Origin: Aestuarierythrobacter sp037968495
GTDB taxonomy: Bacteria; Pseudomonadota; Alphaproteobacteria; Sphingomonadales; Sphingomonadaceae
Length of the DNA: 64,000 nt
Reading direction: 5' to 3'
Assembly (NCBI GenBank): GCA_037968495.1
Contig: JBBKVP010000054.1
Span: 1-64,000, forward strand
Each line of letters opens with the position of its first letter. Positions within the stretch are counted from its first letter, which is position 1. Positions 48,808 through 57,312 of this stretch are shown in pieces. The notes under the pieces are model-generated. The model searched no databases, had not been told where the DNA came from, and worked only from the letters and a program-made list of their open reading frames with translations. Made by a program: the position numbers and the translations under genes.

Positions 48808-49634
48808 TGGCTGACGACAAGAAAACTGACGCTAAGGCAACCGAAGCCGAAGCTCCGAAGACCGAAACCGAAGCGAAGGCTCCGGCTAAGAAAGCTCCGG
48901 CAAAAAAGGCAGCTGCAAAGAAGCCTGCTGAAAAGCCCGCTGCGAAGAAGGCTCCTGCAAAGAAGCCTGCTGCCAAAAAAGCTCCGGCCAAGAAGGCCGC
49001 CGAGCCTAAAGCCGAAGCCAAGCCACAAACAGAAGCTAAGCCTGCTGAAGCAGAGGCCCCCAAGGCTGAAGCTCCTGAAGCGAAAGCTCCCGAGCCAAAG
49101 GCCGCCACTGCTACTGTCACCGATCTCGCTGATTTGAAGGCAATTGCGGGCGACGCACCTAATGCGGACGCTGCGGCGGTTGCAGAAACTGGCGTAGTAG
49201 CGCCATCCGCTCCGACTATGCCATTGCGCGAACAGATCCTCGATGCACAGGGCCGCGCTTATGCGACCGGTCGCCGTAAGGATGCCACCGCACGCGTTTG
49301 GATCAAGCCGGGCAAGGGTAAGATCACGATCAATGGCCGCGATCAGGAAGTGTATTTCGCACGTCCAACCCTGCGCCTCGTGATCAACCAGCCTTTCACG
49401 ATCTCCGAGCGTGATGGCCAGTATGATGTTATCGCCACAACCAAGGGCGGCGGGCTTTCGGGTCAGGCCGGCGCGGTTAAGCACGGCATCAGCCAGGCAT
49501 TGTCCAAATACGAGCCTGCACTGCGCGCAACGATGAAGTCAGCTGGCTTTCTCACCCGCGACAGCCGTGTCGTCGAGCGTAAGAAGTACGGCCGGGCCAA
49601 GGCTCGTAAGAGCTTCCAGTTCTCGAAGCGTTAA
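48804..49634 (+). CDS. rpsI: 30S ribosomal protein S9 with long histone-H1-like N-terminal tail
   Basis: The 276-residue protein is about twice the usual S9 length. The last 130 residues are ordinary S9: AYATGRRKDATARVWIKPGK, INGRDQEVYFARPTLRLVI, ATTKGGGLSGQAGAVKHGIS and ending RKKYGRAKARKSFQFSKR. The first 130 are low-complexity: Lys/Ala/Pro repeats such as AKKAPAKKAAAKKPAEKPA (about 27-70), then an acidic Ala/Glu/Pro stretch (about 72-100). This resembles histone H1 or bacterial H1-like tails. The start overlaps the rplM stop. The tail has no known function in S9; it may bind rRNA or DNA. Confidence 0.95.
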   Translation: MMADDKKTDAKATEAEAPKTETEAKAPAKKAPAKKAAAKKPAEKPAAKKAPAKKPAAKKAPAKKAAEPKAEAKPQTEAKPAEAEAPKAEAPEAKAPEPKAATATVTDLADLKAIAGDAPNADAAAVAETGVVAPSAPTMPLREQILDAQGRAYATGRRKDATARVWIKPGKGKITINGRDQEVYFARPTLRLVINQPFTISERDGQYDVIATTKGGGLSGQAGAVKHGISQALSKYEPALRATMKSAGFLTRDSRVVERKKYGRAKARKSFQFSKR

Positions 49635-49660
49635 ACGCTTACGGCAATACGAACACGGAA

Positions 49661-49687
49661 GGGCGGCCCACGGGTCGCCCTTTTTGT
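49661..49687 (+). terminator. Rho-independent terminator after rpsI
   Basis: AGGGCGGCC pairs with GGGTCGCCCT (9 bp with one wobble, 4-nt loop), followed by TTTTTG. It ends the rplM-rpsI transcript 26 nt after the stop. Confidence 0.88.
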
Positions 49688-49692
49688 TTGGC

Positions 49693-50436
49693 TTAGGGCA
49701 GGAGATCCCGGCGTTCGACCGTCAGGCCACTTTCCGCGCTATACCGGAGCACGTTGTAAGACACTGGAGCACCGCGCAGACGGGTTGAGAGTGTTCCCGC
49801 GCCCACTACGTGCACTTCGCGCCCGGCAGCATCGCGCATCAGATCGAAGGGCAGATGCACATGACCTGATAGCACGGCATCTGCACCAGCCATGCCAAGC
49901 GCAGCAAAGGCCTCATCACCCCCGATGGTCGGATTTTTTTCACCCAGCTTGGCCGGCACGAGCGGGTGGTGGCAGGTAACAATGACATAGTCATGCCTGT
50001 CTCCCACTGCCTTCAACCGGCGAAGTGTATCGGCCAATGCCTCGTCGCGGACATACCCATCTGACCAGGGAAAGCGCGGCTGTATCCGCACAGTTGTCTT
50101 GAGGGGAACCACGGCGATGCGCCCCAGATCGAGCTGCGAAGCGATGACATCATCCAACGTCCGCAAGCGGCGGTAGGGATCGGTGAAACGCTCCCATAAA
50201 TTGTAATAGGGCATGTCGTGATTGCCCGGTTCGATTGTAACCGGCACGCCTAGCCCCGCAAAATATTGCCGAGCCGCGGCGAATTGTTCATGCGTCGCGC
50301 GCTGGGTGATATCACCCGTGCACAGCACTGCAGCAGGCTTCTCCGCCTCAACCGCCGCAGCGAACCAGTCCAGCGCTTCGCGGTTTTCGACTCCGAAGTG
50401 GACGTCGCTCACATGGAACAGAGTGGTTTCAGTCAT
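49693..50436 (-). CDS. Calcineurin-like metallophosphoesterase
   Basis: From ATG 50436 the protein has 247 residues. All metal motifs are present in order: FHVSDVHFG (DxH), LCTGDITQ (GD), IEPGNHDMPY (GNHD), VIVTCHHPLV (H) and AVLSGHVHLP (GHxH). It resembles cAMP phosphodiesterase CpdA-like and other small cytosolic phosphoesterases. The substrate is not known. No signal peptide. Convergent to rpsI across the terminator. Confidence 0.88.
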   Translation of the reverse strand: MTETTLFHVSDVHFGVENREALDWFAAAVEAEKPAAVLCTGDITQRATHEQFAAARQYFAGLGVPVTIEPGNHDMPYYNLWERFTDPYRRLRTLDDVIASQLDLGRIAVVPLKTTVRIQPRFPWSDGYVRDEALADTLRRLKAVGDRHDYVIVTCHHPLVPAKLGEKNPTIGGDEAFAALGMAGADAVLSGHVHLPFDLMRDAAGREVHVVGAGTLSTRLRGAPVSYNVLRYSAESGLTVERRDLLP

Positions 50437-50504
50437 ATCGGCGCCCAAGCAGCTTCAATGAGCGCAGCGCAAGTGAAAAGGTGGTCATTGGCACATCAGC
50501 GCAC

Positions 50505-50771
50505 TCAAACCCGGCGCGTCCAGATTAGCCACGCCGCCAATATGTTGAAGCAAGTGTAGCCGCTATAATACCAGGTGACTTCAGGTGAACCGCTCCAGAC
50601 AAGCAGCATAGCGGCGAGCAAAACCACGAATTCACTGACCAAACTGCCTTTGCCGCCGAGCATGTGAACGAACCAAGGCATTTGGCCAATCATCGGGTGT
50701 CCGCTCTCCAACACAGACTTGTGCAAGGCGAAATTGCCGATTCCCAGCAGGAAGGTGATCACAAGCGCCAT
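50505..50771 (-). CDS. Small membrane protein of unknown function
   Basis: The 88-residue protein has three hydrophobic segments (LVITFLLGIGNFAL, LVSEFVVLLAAMLLVWSG, YSGYTCFNILAAWLIW), with GGKGSLVSEF between. No recognised family by name. It lies 69 nt upstream of the phosphoesterase gene on the same strand, so the two may be co-transcribed. Length and topology are consistent over the whole frame, with no signs of decay. Confidence 0.65.
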   Translation of the reverse strand: MALVITFLLGIGNFALHKSVLESGHPMIGQMPWFVHMLGGKGSLVSEFVVLLAAMLLVWSGSPEVTWYYSGYTCFNILAAWLIWTRRV

Positions 50772-50999
50772 TAGTCTCCACTATGGGACAACGTTCGTCG
50801 ATTGCCAAAGGGCTTTCGTGGGCAGTTTGACGTAATTCGTCGGCAGCATGCTGCGCCAGTCGGGACGTATCATGTCTTGGCATAGGGGTGCTCGTGAAAC
50901 TTTCTGATCCCCGCCATAACCATCTTACGCAAACGGCCTCTCTCTCCCTTCGGCCTCCCCTGGCCAGCCGCTTGCACCAAGAAATGAAAGGAAATGACC

Positions 51000-51326
51000 A
51001 TGAATACTTGGCATCTCAAATCGAATTTCACCAAAATGGCAGCCGCCCTAAGTCTGGCGACCGCAGCAATGGTGGCCCAACCCGCAATGGCTGGTAATGG
51101 CCAAGTGGCTGTTCAGGTGAATTATGCAGACCTCAACCTGACGACCCAAGAAGGACAGGACGAGCTGCAGAGCCGACTCGACAAGGCGGCAGTCCAAGCC
51201 TGCCGGTTCGACTCCCAAGGCCGCCTGAATACATCGAAGACTGAAATCGCTTGTCACCGAGAGGCCCGTCAGAAGGTCTCCGTGCAAATGGCATCGGTAA
51301 TCCGCGACAACCAACTCGGCGGCTGA
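51000..51326 (+). CDS. UrcA family protein, secreted
   Basis: ATG 51000 has AAGGAA at proper spacing; ATG 50994 directly follows it and is less likely. The product (108 residues) has a signal peptide (AAALSLATAAMVAQPAMA) and the UrcA pattern: VQVNYADLNLTTQEGQDELQ, then SRLDKAAVQACRFDSQG, with a second Cys later (EIACHREAR). UrcA proteins are small periplasmic proteins of unknown role, common in Sphingomonadales and Caulobacterales. A terminator follows at 51381. Confidence 0.88.
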   Translation: MNTWHLKSNFTKMAAALSLATAAMVAQPAMAGNGQVAVQVNYADLNLTTQEGQDELQSRLDKAAVQACRFDSQGRLNTSKTEIACHREARQKVSVQMASVIRDNQLGG

Positions 51327-51339
51327 CGATACCTCAGAT

Positions 51340-51403
51340 GGATCCGGGAAGGTTTAGTCCCCCATGCCCGGATCCTAACTGGCCGCCGCAAGGCGGTCTT
51401 TTT
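51340..51403 (+). terminator. Terminator after the UrcA gene with a second inverted repeat
   Basis: GGCCGCC pairs with GGCGGTC around GCAA (51381-51398), followed by TTTTT, a standard Rho-independent terminator. Just upstream, GGATCCGGG (51340-51348) and CCCGGATCC (51367-51375) form a perfect 9-bp inverted repeat with an 18-nt loop, so the leader to the terminator is itself structured. Confidence 0.82.
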
Positions 51404-51436
51404 GTGTCCGCAAAATTCAAACAAAACCGGGTGGAA

Positions 51437-52204
51437 TTAGCGGCCGGCCATCGCCTTTACTTTCGAAAGATAGGTCCGGCCAATTCGCAAGGCCTCGCCA
51501 TCAGCAAGCTCTGCCGACCAGACGCCAAGCCCGTCATGCCTGAGGCCCCGGATCGCATCGCGGCGCAGGATTGTTGACCGGTGGATACGAATGAACTCGC
51601 CCGGATCGAGACGTTTCTCGAGCCCGGCGATGGTCTGCAGCAATAGATAGCTACGGCCGCCCTGCTCTTCGGCACCAACATGTAGCCGGACATAGTCCCG
51701 CTCGGCATCGATTTGGCTGACCTGCGCGACTTCGATCCGAATGAGTTCAGAGCGATGCGGAACCCATAATTCACTCAGCCACTCGCTTTCCTTTGTGCCG
51801 GCGGAGCTACGCCTGTCGATCGCGCGCTCGATTGCACGCTTCAACCGTTCGGGTGTCACAGGCTTGAGGACGTAATCAACCGCGTCACAGTCGAAAGCCT
51901 CGACTGCAAAGGAATCATGCGCAGTCACAAAGATGATCGCGGGCTTCACATCCATCTTTGAAAGGGCGCGCGCGACTGACAGTCCATCCAGTTCGGGCAT
52001 AGTCATGTCGAGCAGAACAAGATCGGGCGAAAGCGCCTCGATCAGGCGCAGCGCGGCAGCGCCATCATTGGCTGTTCCGACAACCGCAATCGTATCAAGC
52101 GAAGCGCAAATGACCTGCATCCGCTCAACGGCCAGAGGCTCGTCGTCGACGATCAATGTGCGCAGGCTTGCCCCGGGTGTTTCGGAGCTTTTCTCAGTGG
52201 CCAT
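51437..52204 (-). CDS. LytTR-type response regulator, second pair
   Basis: The 255-residue protein has a receiver domain (VDDEPLAVERMQVI; LVLLDMTMPELDGLSV with the phosphoacceptor Asp; YVLKPVTPERLKRA with the Lys) and a LytTR DNA-binding domain (about 155-255; AERDYVRLHVGAEE, LEKRLDPGEFIRIHRSTILR). It overlaps the kinase gene by 11 nt. It is paralogous to the regulator at 17830 but clearly distinct. Targets unknown; it is likely controlling envelope functions. Confidence 0.9.
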   Translation of the reverse strand: MATEKSSETPGASLRTLIVDDEPLAVERMQVICASLDTIAVVGTANDGAAALRLIEALSPDLVLLDMTMPELDGLSVARALSKMDVKPAIIFVTAHDSFAVEAFDCDAVDYVLKPVTPERLKRAIERAIDRRSSAGTKESEWLSELWVPHRSELIRIEVAQVSQIDAERDYVRLHVGAEEQGGRSYLLLQTIAGLEKRLDPGEFIRIHRSTILRRDAIRGLRHDGLGVWSAELADGEALRIGRTYLSKVKAMAGR

Positions 52205-53423
52205 GTTCGAGAGGCATCCGTAATTGGGTTGAGTAGCCGGTTTCCGTTGGACCTGAAGAAATGCTCGCTAACGGCCCGAAACACGCCTCCAGCCGGTCAG
52301 CCACATTGGCAAGACCGATACCGAAACCGTGATTTGCGGCGTCAGGAACGCCTCGGCCGTCATCGCTGACGGTGAGTACCAGCCGGTCATATTCCTCGCG
52401 GGCCTGAATCAAGATTTTGACCGTGCGCGAAACCGGTGCAACGCCGTATTTGACCGAGTTTTCTACCAGCGGTTGCAAGATCATGCCCGGCACCATCGCA
52501 TCGGCGAGATCATCGGGCAAATCGAATTCGAACCGCAACCGGTCGGGGAAGCGAGCCGCCTCAATGTCGAGATAGTGCCTCTGCAAGGCAAATTCCTCGG
52601 ACAGAGGCACATCGGCAGTAGGCTCTTCGGCGAGACTGTGGCGATAGAAGCTGGCGGTCGCCTGGATCATTTGCTCCGCCCGCTCGGTCTTGCCCGTCAT
52701 CACCAGCGAGGACAGCGAATTGAGCGTGTTGAACAGGAAATGCGGGTTTACCTGGTAGCGCAGGGATCGCAGTTCTGATGCCTTCGCGGCTCTTCGAAAC
52801 TCTCCCTCGCGCCGCTCGGCAGCGCGCGCCTGCGCGCCTTCAAGCAAAGCCAGATACAGCGATGCCCATGCCAGTAACAAGAAGTAGCGGCCAAGAGCGG
52901 CATCGAGCAGCCCGCGCCACTTGCCCAACTTGTCATCAGCGCGCTCCAGCGTCAGCGTGCCAGCCGGCTGCGGTGCCGCACCTTCGTCTTCCGTGTCGAG
53001 CGCCGGGATCTCGGCCAGCAAATTGCCAGAAGCATCACGGCGGATGGAAACGCCGTCGCGTTCCCCCATTTTCACATAGAGCTTGTCACGAATGTCAGAA
53101 AATACGGACTGGTTCACTTGAGCGATAAGCAGCGCAGCGGGAAGCGCCACAACCAGAGCAACCGCGCCCTTCACTAGCAAACTTCGGTTGTCGAAAAGCC
53201 TCAGGATCAGCCAAAGGCCAATCGTGATTACTATGCCCGCAAGGCAGATCAATGCGCGGCGCGGAAGAATCTCTGTTTGGAAGCCATGCCCTGCAATCAG
53301 GCTGCTGGCGGTCGTCAGAACAAAATAGGCCATCCAAAGCGCAAACATTGAAGCAAGCACTGTTTTGAATGGTACGCGAACGCGAGGTTCGGCTAAGTTT
53401 TGCTTGGCTGCGGTCATATCCAT
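52194..53423 (-). CDS. LytS-like sensor histidine kinase, second pair
   Basis: The protein has about 409 residues (or 407 from the inner ATG). The N-terminal part has about four helices (ASMFALWMAYFVLTTASSLI, ALICLAGIVITIGLWLIL, AVALVVALPAALLIA) with a periplasmic loop (VSIRRDASGNLLAEIPAL) that the first kinase lacks. The kinase core is RYQVNPHFLFNTLNSLSSLV, with the phosphoacceptor His, and the ATPase part has ILQPLVENSVKYGV and SDDGRGVPDAANHGFGIG. It acts with the overlapping LytTR regulator. The extra loop may bind a periplasmic ligand. Confidence 0.9.
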   Translation of the reverse strand: MDMTAAKQNLAEPRVRVPFKTVLASMFALWMAYFVLTTASSLIAGHGFQTEILPRRALICLAGIVITIGLWLILRLFDNRSLLVKGAVALVVALPAALLIAQVNQSVFSDIRDKLYVKMGERDGVSIRRDASGNLLAEIPALDTEDEGAAPQPAGTLTLERADDKLGKWRGLLDAALGRYFLLLAWASLYLALLEGAQARAAERREGEFRRAAKASELRSLRYQVNPHFLFNTLNSLSSLVMTGKTERAEQMIQATASFYRHSLAEEPTADVPLSEEFALQRHYLDIEAARFPDRLRFEFDLPDDLADAMVPGMILQPLVENSVKYGVAPVSRTVKILIQAREEYDRLVLTVSDDGRGVPDAANHGFGIGLANVADRLEACFGPLASISSGPTETGYSTQLRMPLEHGH

Positions 53424-53533
53424 TAGGCCTTCGACATTGGCGCAAAGACACCAATCATGCCAGCACCGCGGTCGAACAGCCTATGCACTTAGTCGAACGG
53501 TCGGTCACGCAGCCGAAGCGACGATGAACCGCC

Positions 53534-55060
53534 CTAATTCGTGGATAGAAGGTTTCCCTCAGCGATCTTTTTGCGCCAAATGGCCGGTGCCAGCGTATGG
53601 ACATTGTTGCCCTTGCTATCGACCGCCACAGTCACAGGCATATTCTCGACCGTGAACTCGTAAATCGCTTCCATGCCCAGGTCTTCGAAGCCGACGACCT
53701 TTGCCTCCTTGATCGCGCGGCTGACCAGATATGCCGCACCGCCGGTGGCCATCAAATATGAGACTTTGAAGCGTGAAATAACATCGACCGCATCATTTCC
53801 GCGCTCGGCTTTGCCAATCATCGCCAGCAGGCCAAGATCGAGCATCATCTCGGTAAACTTGTCCATTCGCGTAGCGGTGGTTGGGCCAGCCGGACCGACA
53901 GCTTCGCCCATAACCGGATCAACCGGGCCGACATAATAGATGGCGCGACCCTTGAAATCCACCGGCAGTTCCTCGCCACGTTCGAGCATTTCACTGATGC
54001 GCTTATGCGCTGCGTCGCGGCCAGTGAGCATCTTGCCTGATAGAAGAATGCGGTCGCCATGTTCCCACCCGGCAACCTCTTCGGGCGTAAGCGTGTCGAG
54101 ATTCACCCGCTTGGCTGCGGCGTCCGGCTGCCAATTCACGTCGGGCCAGTCGTCGAGTTTAGGCGTTTCGAGAAATGCGGGTCCCGATCCGTCGAGCGTA
54201 AAATGCGCATGCCGCGTGGCTGCGCAATTGGGAATCATCGCGACAGGTTTGCCCGCTGCATGGCAGGGCGCATCGTAGATTTTCACGTCGAGCACGGTCG
54301 ACAGGCCGCCCAGCCCTTGTGCGCCCACACCAGTCGCGTTGACGGCGTCGAAAATATCAATCCGTAACTGCTCGATGTCGCTTTGTGCGCCGCGTTTCTT
54401 TAACTGACCCATATCGATCGGATCCATCAGGCTTTGCTTGGCAAGCTTCATGCAATGTTCCGCCGTGCCGCCAATCCCGATGCCTAGCATCCCCGGCGGG
54501 CACCAGCCTGCACCCATGCTGGGAATCTGTTCAAGCACCCAATCGACAATATTATCGCTGGGGTTCATCATCTTGAACTTCGATTTGTTCTCGCTGCCGC
54601 CGCCCTTGGCTGCGACGTCGACACCCACGGTGTTGCCAGGGACCAGCTCGACCGACAGAACCGAGGGTGTGTTGTCGCGCGTGTTGCGGCGGGTGAAAGC
54701 CGGATCGGCCAAGATCGAAGCCCGCAGCTTGTTTTCAGGGTGGGTGTAGGCGCGGCGAACGCCTTCATCGACGACTTCCTGCATGCTCTTGTCTGATTCA
54801 AGGCGGCAATTCTGGCCCCACTTCAGGAATACATTGACGATGCCCGTGTCCTGACAGATCGGGCGGTGTCCCTCGGCGCACATCCGGCTGTTGGTCAGGA
54901 TTTGCGCAATCGCATCCTTCGCCGCCGGGCCCTGCTCCGCCTCATAGGCTACGCCAAGCGCGCGAATGTAGTCCATCGGATGGTAATATGAGATATATTG
55001 CAACGCGTCTGCGACACTTTCGATCAGGTCGTCTTCGCGAATAATCACCATGTCGCTCAT
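53534..55060 (-). CDS. Fumarate hydratase class I (4Fe-4S)
   Basis: The 508-residue enzyme interconverts fumarate and malate in the TCA cycle using a [4Fe-4S] cluster. The alpha part (about 1-290) has HRPICQDTGIVNVFL with the first cluster Cys, GGGSENKSKFKMMNPSDN and GIGIGGTAEHCMKLAKQSL with the second; PNCAATRHAHFTLDGSGPA carries the third. The beta part has GPTTATRMDKFTEMMLDLG and a final YEFTVENMPVTVAVDS. It is a fused single-chain class I fumarase (FumA-like). Its cluster comes from the SUF pathway coded at 30-36 kb. No class II gene is here. Confidence 0.95.
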   Translation of the reverse strand: MSDMVIIREDDLIESVADALQYISYYHPMDYIRALGVAYEAEQGPAAKDAIAQILTNSRMCAEGHRPICQDTGIVNVFLKWGQNCRLESDKSMQEVVDEGVRRAYTHPENKLRASILADPAFTRRNTRDNTPSVLSVELVPGNTVGVDVAAKGGGSENKSKFKMMNPSDNIVDWVLEQIPSMGAGWCPPGMLGIGIGGTAEHCMKLAKQSLMDPIDMGQLKKRGAQSDIEQLRIDIFDAVNATGVGAQGLGGLSTVLDVKIYDAPCHAAGKPVAMIPNCAATRHAHFTLDGSGPAFLETPKLDDWPDVNWQPDAAAKRVNLDTLTPEEVAGWEHGDRILLSGKMLTGRDAAHKRISEMLERGEELPVDFKGRAIYYVGPVDPVMGEAVGPAGPTTATRMDKFTEMMLDLGLLAMIGKAERGNDAVDVISRFKVSYLMATGGAAYLVSRAIKEAKVVGFEDLGMEAIYEFTVENMPVTVAVDSKGNNVHTLAPAIWRKKIAEGNLLSTN

Positions 55061-55220
55061 CGAGTCTACAATCCTCTATATCGAATGCGGGGTATAACGG
55101 TCACAGGCGGCATAGTAGTGCAAGTGCCCTATCGTCAAAGCACTTGGCCAAAAGTGCCTAGCGGCTTATGGGTTTTGGCCCTACGCGTGTTAGAAGAATA
55201 AGACAGCAGTTGGAAACGCA

Positions 55221-55826
55221 ATGACCTTGATCAAGACCCGCCCTTCGACAGACTTCGCTGCCGCGCGCCGCGCGATGATCGATAGCCAGCTCAGGGTTAC
55301 CGGCGTCAATGATCCGGCAATTCTAGCGCGCTTTTTTACTGTGCCGCGCGAAGATCATGTCCCAGCAGAGGCGCGCTCCACTTGCTATATGGACCGGGCT
55401 GCACCGCTCGGTGGCGGGCGCTATCTAGCAGCGCCACTCAGCCACGGAATGATGCTGGAAGAAGCTGCACCGATGCTGGGTGACAAGGCTCTGCTGGTTG
55501 ATGGCGGCAGCGGCTATCTGGCTGAGTTAGTGCGCCCGATGGTCGGTTCGCTCGAAGTCATCACGCCCGAGGAAGCCGCCACCAAGTCCCGTAAGCAGGG
55601 CGGTTTCACGCTCCTGCTGATCGATGGCGCAGTTGAAGAACTATCCGAAGAGCTGATCCGCCGCATGGCTGACAATGGCCGCATTGTGACGGGAATGCTC
55701 CGCAACGGCGTGACCCGTCTTGCCACTGGACGCAAAGCTGCCGGCAAGGTTACGCTGGTGCCGCTCGCCGAGGTTGGGTTTCCGCGATTGCCAGAATTCG
55801 ACAAACCCGCCGGTTGGAGTTTCTGA
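55221..55826 (+). CDS. Protein-L-isoaspartate O-methyltransferase-like protein
   Basis: The 201-residue protein matches the short alphaproteobacterial PCMT-like proteins found before tolC-type genes: FAAARRAMIDSQLRVTGVND, FFTVPREDHVPAEAR, GRYLAAPLSHGMMLEEAAPM and ending FDKPAGWSF. The SAM-binding motif of true PCMT (LEIGTGSGYxTA) reads LLVDGGSGYLAEL, with a shortened following region, so methyl transfer is doubtful. It starts behind GGAAACGC, and the next gene begins 2 nt after its stop. It may be a repurposed scaffold linked to the efflux channel; that is inference from synteny. Confidence 0.8.
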   Translation: MTLIKTRPSTDFAAARRAMIDSQLRVTGVNDPAILARFFTVPREDHVPAEARSTCYMDRAAPLGGGRYLAAPLSHGMMLEEAAPMLGDKALLVDGGSGYLAELVRPMVGSLEVITPEEAATKSRKQGGFTLLLIDGAVEELSEELIRRMADNGRIVTGMLRNGVTRLATGRKAAGKVTLVPLAEVGFPRLPEFDKPAGWSF

Positions 55827-55828
55827 CC

Positions 55829-57301
55829 ATGGGCGGGAGGGGCAATGTTTCGAAAGCGCTGCTAGTCGCGGCATCCGTATTTGCGCTGGCTAAGCCTGCG
55901 CAGGCGGATTCTCTGAAGGAAGCGCTGGTCCAGGCCTATCTCACCAACCCGACACTGCAAGGTGCACGGGCCGATCAGCGCGCAACGGACGAGAACGTCC
56001 CGATCCAGAAGTCGGCGGGTCGCCCCAACGTCAACGCGACCGCCAATTACATCGAGTTTGTGAAGCAATCGACCACCAGCTTTATCGCGCCCGACCGGCA
56101 AACGTCCGTGGGCGTCGATCTGGGAGTTCCGGTCTATTCCGGCGGGGCTGTGAAATATGGTGTCCGCGCCGCCGAAACCCGCGTTGAGGCCGGACAGGCC
56201 GACCTACGCGGAACCGAATCCGGGCTCTTCTCGCGGGTTGTTTCTTCATACATGGATGTGCTGCTTCAGCAGGCTATCGTCGGGCTATCGCTCAACAATG
56301 TCAATGTGCTGTCAGTGAATCTGGAAGCCACAACCGACAGGTTTGAAATCGGCGACCTTACCCGCACCGACATTGCCCAATCGCAGTCACGGCTTGCCAC
56401 TGCCGAAAGTGATCTGGAAAGTTCGCGCGCCAATCTGATTGCCGCGCGCGAGACCTATATCCAACTGGTCGGCGATACGCCGGATAATCTGCAGCCTCCG
56501 CCGCCTCTGCCCGGTCTGCCAGGAACAGTGGCCGAATCGGTTGATATCGCGCTCGAAAACAATCCCGATCTGATCGCAGCAAGGGAGCGCGCGACCGCCG
56601 CTGAATATGACATTGAAGTAGCCGGATCAGGCCGGCTACCGACCATCAGCGTGTTCACGGGAGGCGATTACAATAACTTCCTCGGCACGCTGGGCGGCGG
56701 CCAGTCGCAAGGTCAAACTTCTGCCTCAGCTGGCGTAACAGCCTCGATCCCGATTTTTAACGGCGGCAGAGTGGCTGCGCTGCAGCGGCAGTCGCAGGCC
56801 CGAGCCAGCAGCGCGCTCGAACGGGAAATCGCCGCTGAACGGAACGTCATTGCGCAAGTGCGCGCGTCCTATTCTAGCTGGCGCGCGGCTAACCAGATTA
56901 TTGAATCGACACAAACGGCGGTTTCCGCTGCCGAGCTCAGCCTCGAAGGTGTCCGCGCCGAAAATACCGTCGGCAATCGCACCGTGCTCGATATTCTCGA
57001 CGCCGAGCGTGAATTGCTTTCAGCACGAGTCCAACTGGTGACTGCGCGCCGCAACGCTTATGTCGCCGGCTTTACGCTGCTGGCTGCAATGGGCCGTGCA
57101 GAAGCCCGCGATCTTGGTCTGAGTGATGACGTGCCGCTGTATGATGCCGATGCCAATTACCAGCGGGTCGAAGGTAGCTGGTGGGACTGGGACCGCGATC
57201 CCGATCCGGCCGCAATGTCGACTCGCACCGTTGACTCTCAGGCCCAAGATGGCGAAATTCCAGAAGACGGAACTGCGGACGCGGAAAACGGCGTCTACTA
57301 A
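55829..57301 (+). CDS. tolC: TolC family outer membrane efflux channel
   Basis: From ATG 55829 the protein has 490 residues with a signal peptide (ALLVAASVFALAKPAQA). The TolC family repeats are visible: SLKEALVQAYLTNPTLQGAR near the N-terminus and SVDIALENNPDLIAARERA as the second half of the same pattern, with long helices between (LESSRANLIAARETYIQLVG; ASYSSWRAANQIIES). TolC-type channels cross the periplasm and export drugs or proteins together with inner-membrane pumps. The tail (about 440-490) is acidic and probably disordered. It follows the PCMT-like gene by 2 nt and precedes a PopZ-like gene. Confidence 0.92.
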   Translation: MGGRGNVSKALLVAASVFALAKPAQADSLKEALVQAYLTNPTLQGARADQRATDENVPIQKSAGRPNVNATANYIEFVKQSTTSFIAPDRQTSVGVDLGVPVYSGGAVKYGVRAAETRVEAGQADLRGTESGLFSRVVSSYMDVLLQQAIVGLSLNNVNVLSVNLEATTDRFEIGDLTRTDIAQSQSRLATAESDLESSRANLIAARETYIQLVGDTPDNLQPPPPLPGLPGTVAESVDIALENNPDLIAARERATAAEYDIEVAGSGRLPTISVFTGGDYNNFLGTLGGGQSQGQTSASAGVTASIPIFNGGRVAALQRQSQARASSALEREIAAERNVIAQVRASYSSWRAANQIIESTQTAVSAAELSLEGVRAENTVGNRTVLDILDAERELLSARVQLVTARRNAYVAGFTLLAAMGRAEARDLGLSDDVPLYDADANYQRVEGSWWDWDRDPDPAAMSTRTVDSQAQDGEIPEDGTADAENGVY

Positions 57302-57312
57302 GCATAGTGGGA

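Noticed and set aside
48717..49484. 255-codon minus-strand frame rich in Leu, Ser, Gly and Phe
   Set aside because: It is the antisense of the Lys/Ala/Pro repeats of rpsI; the composition is a by-product of that repeat.
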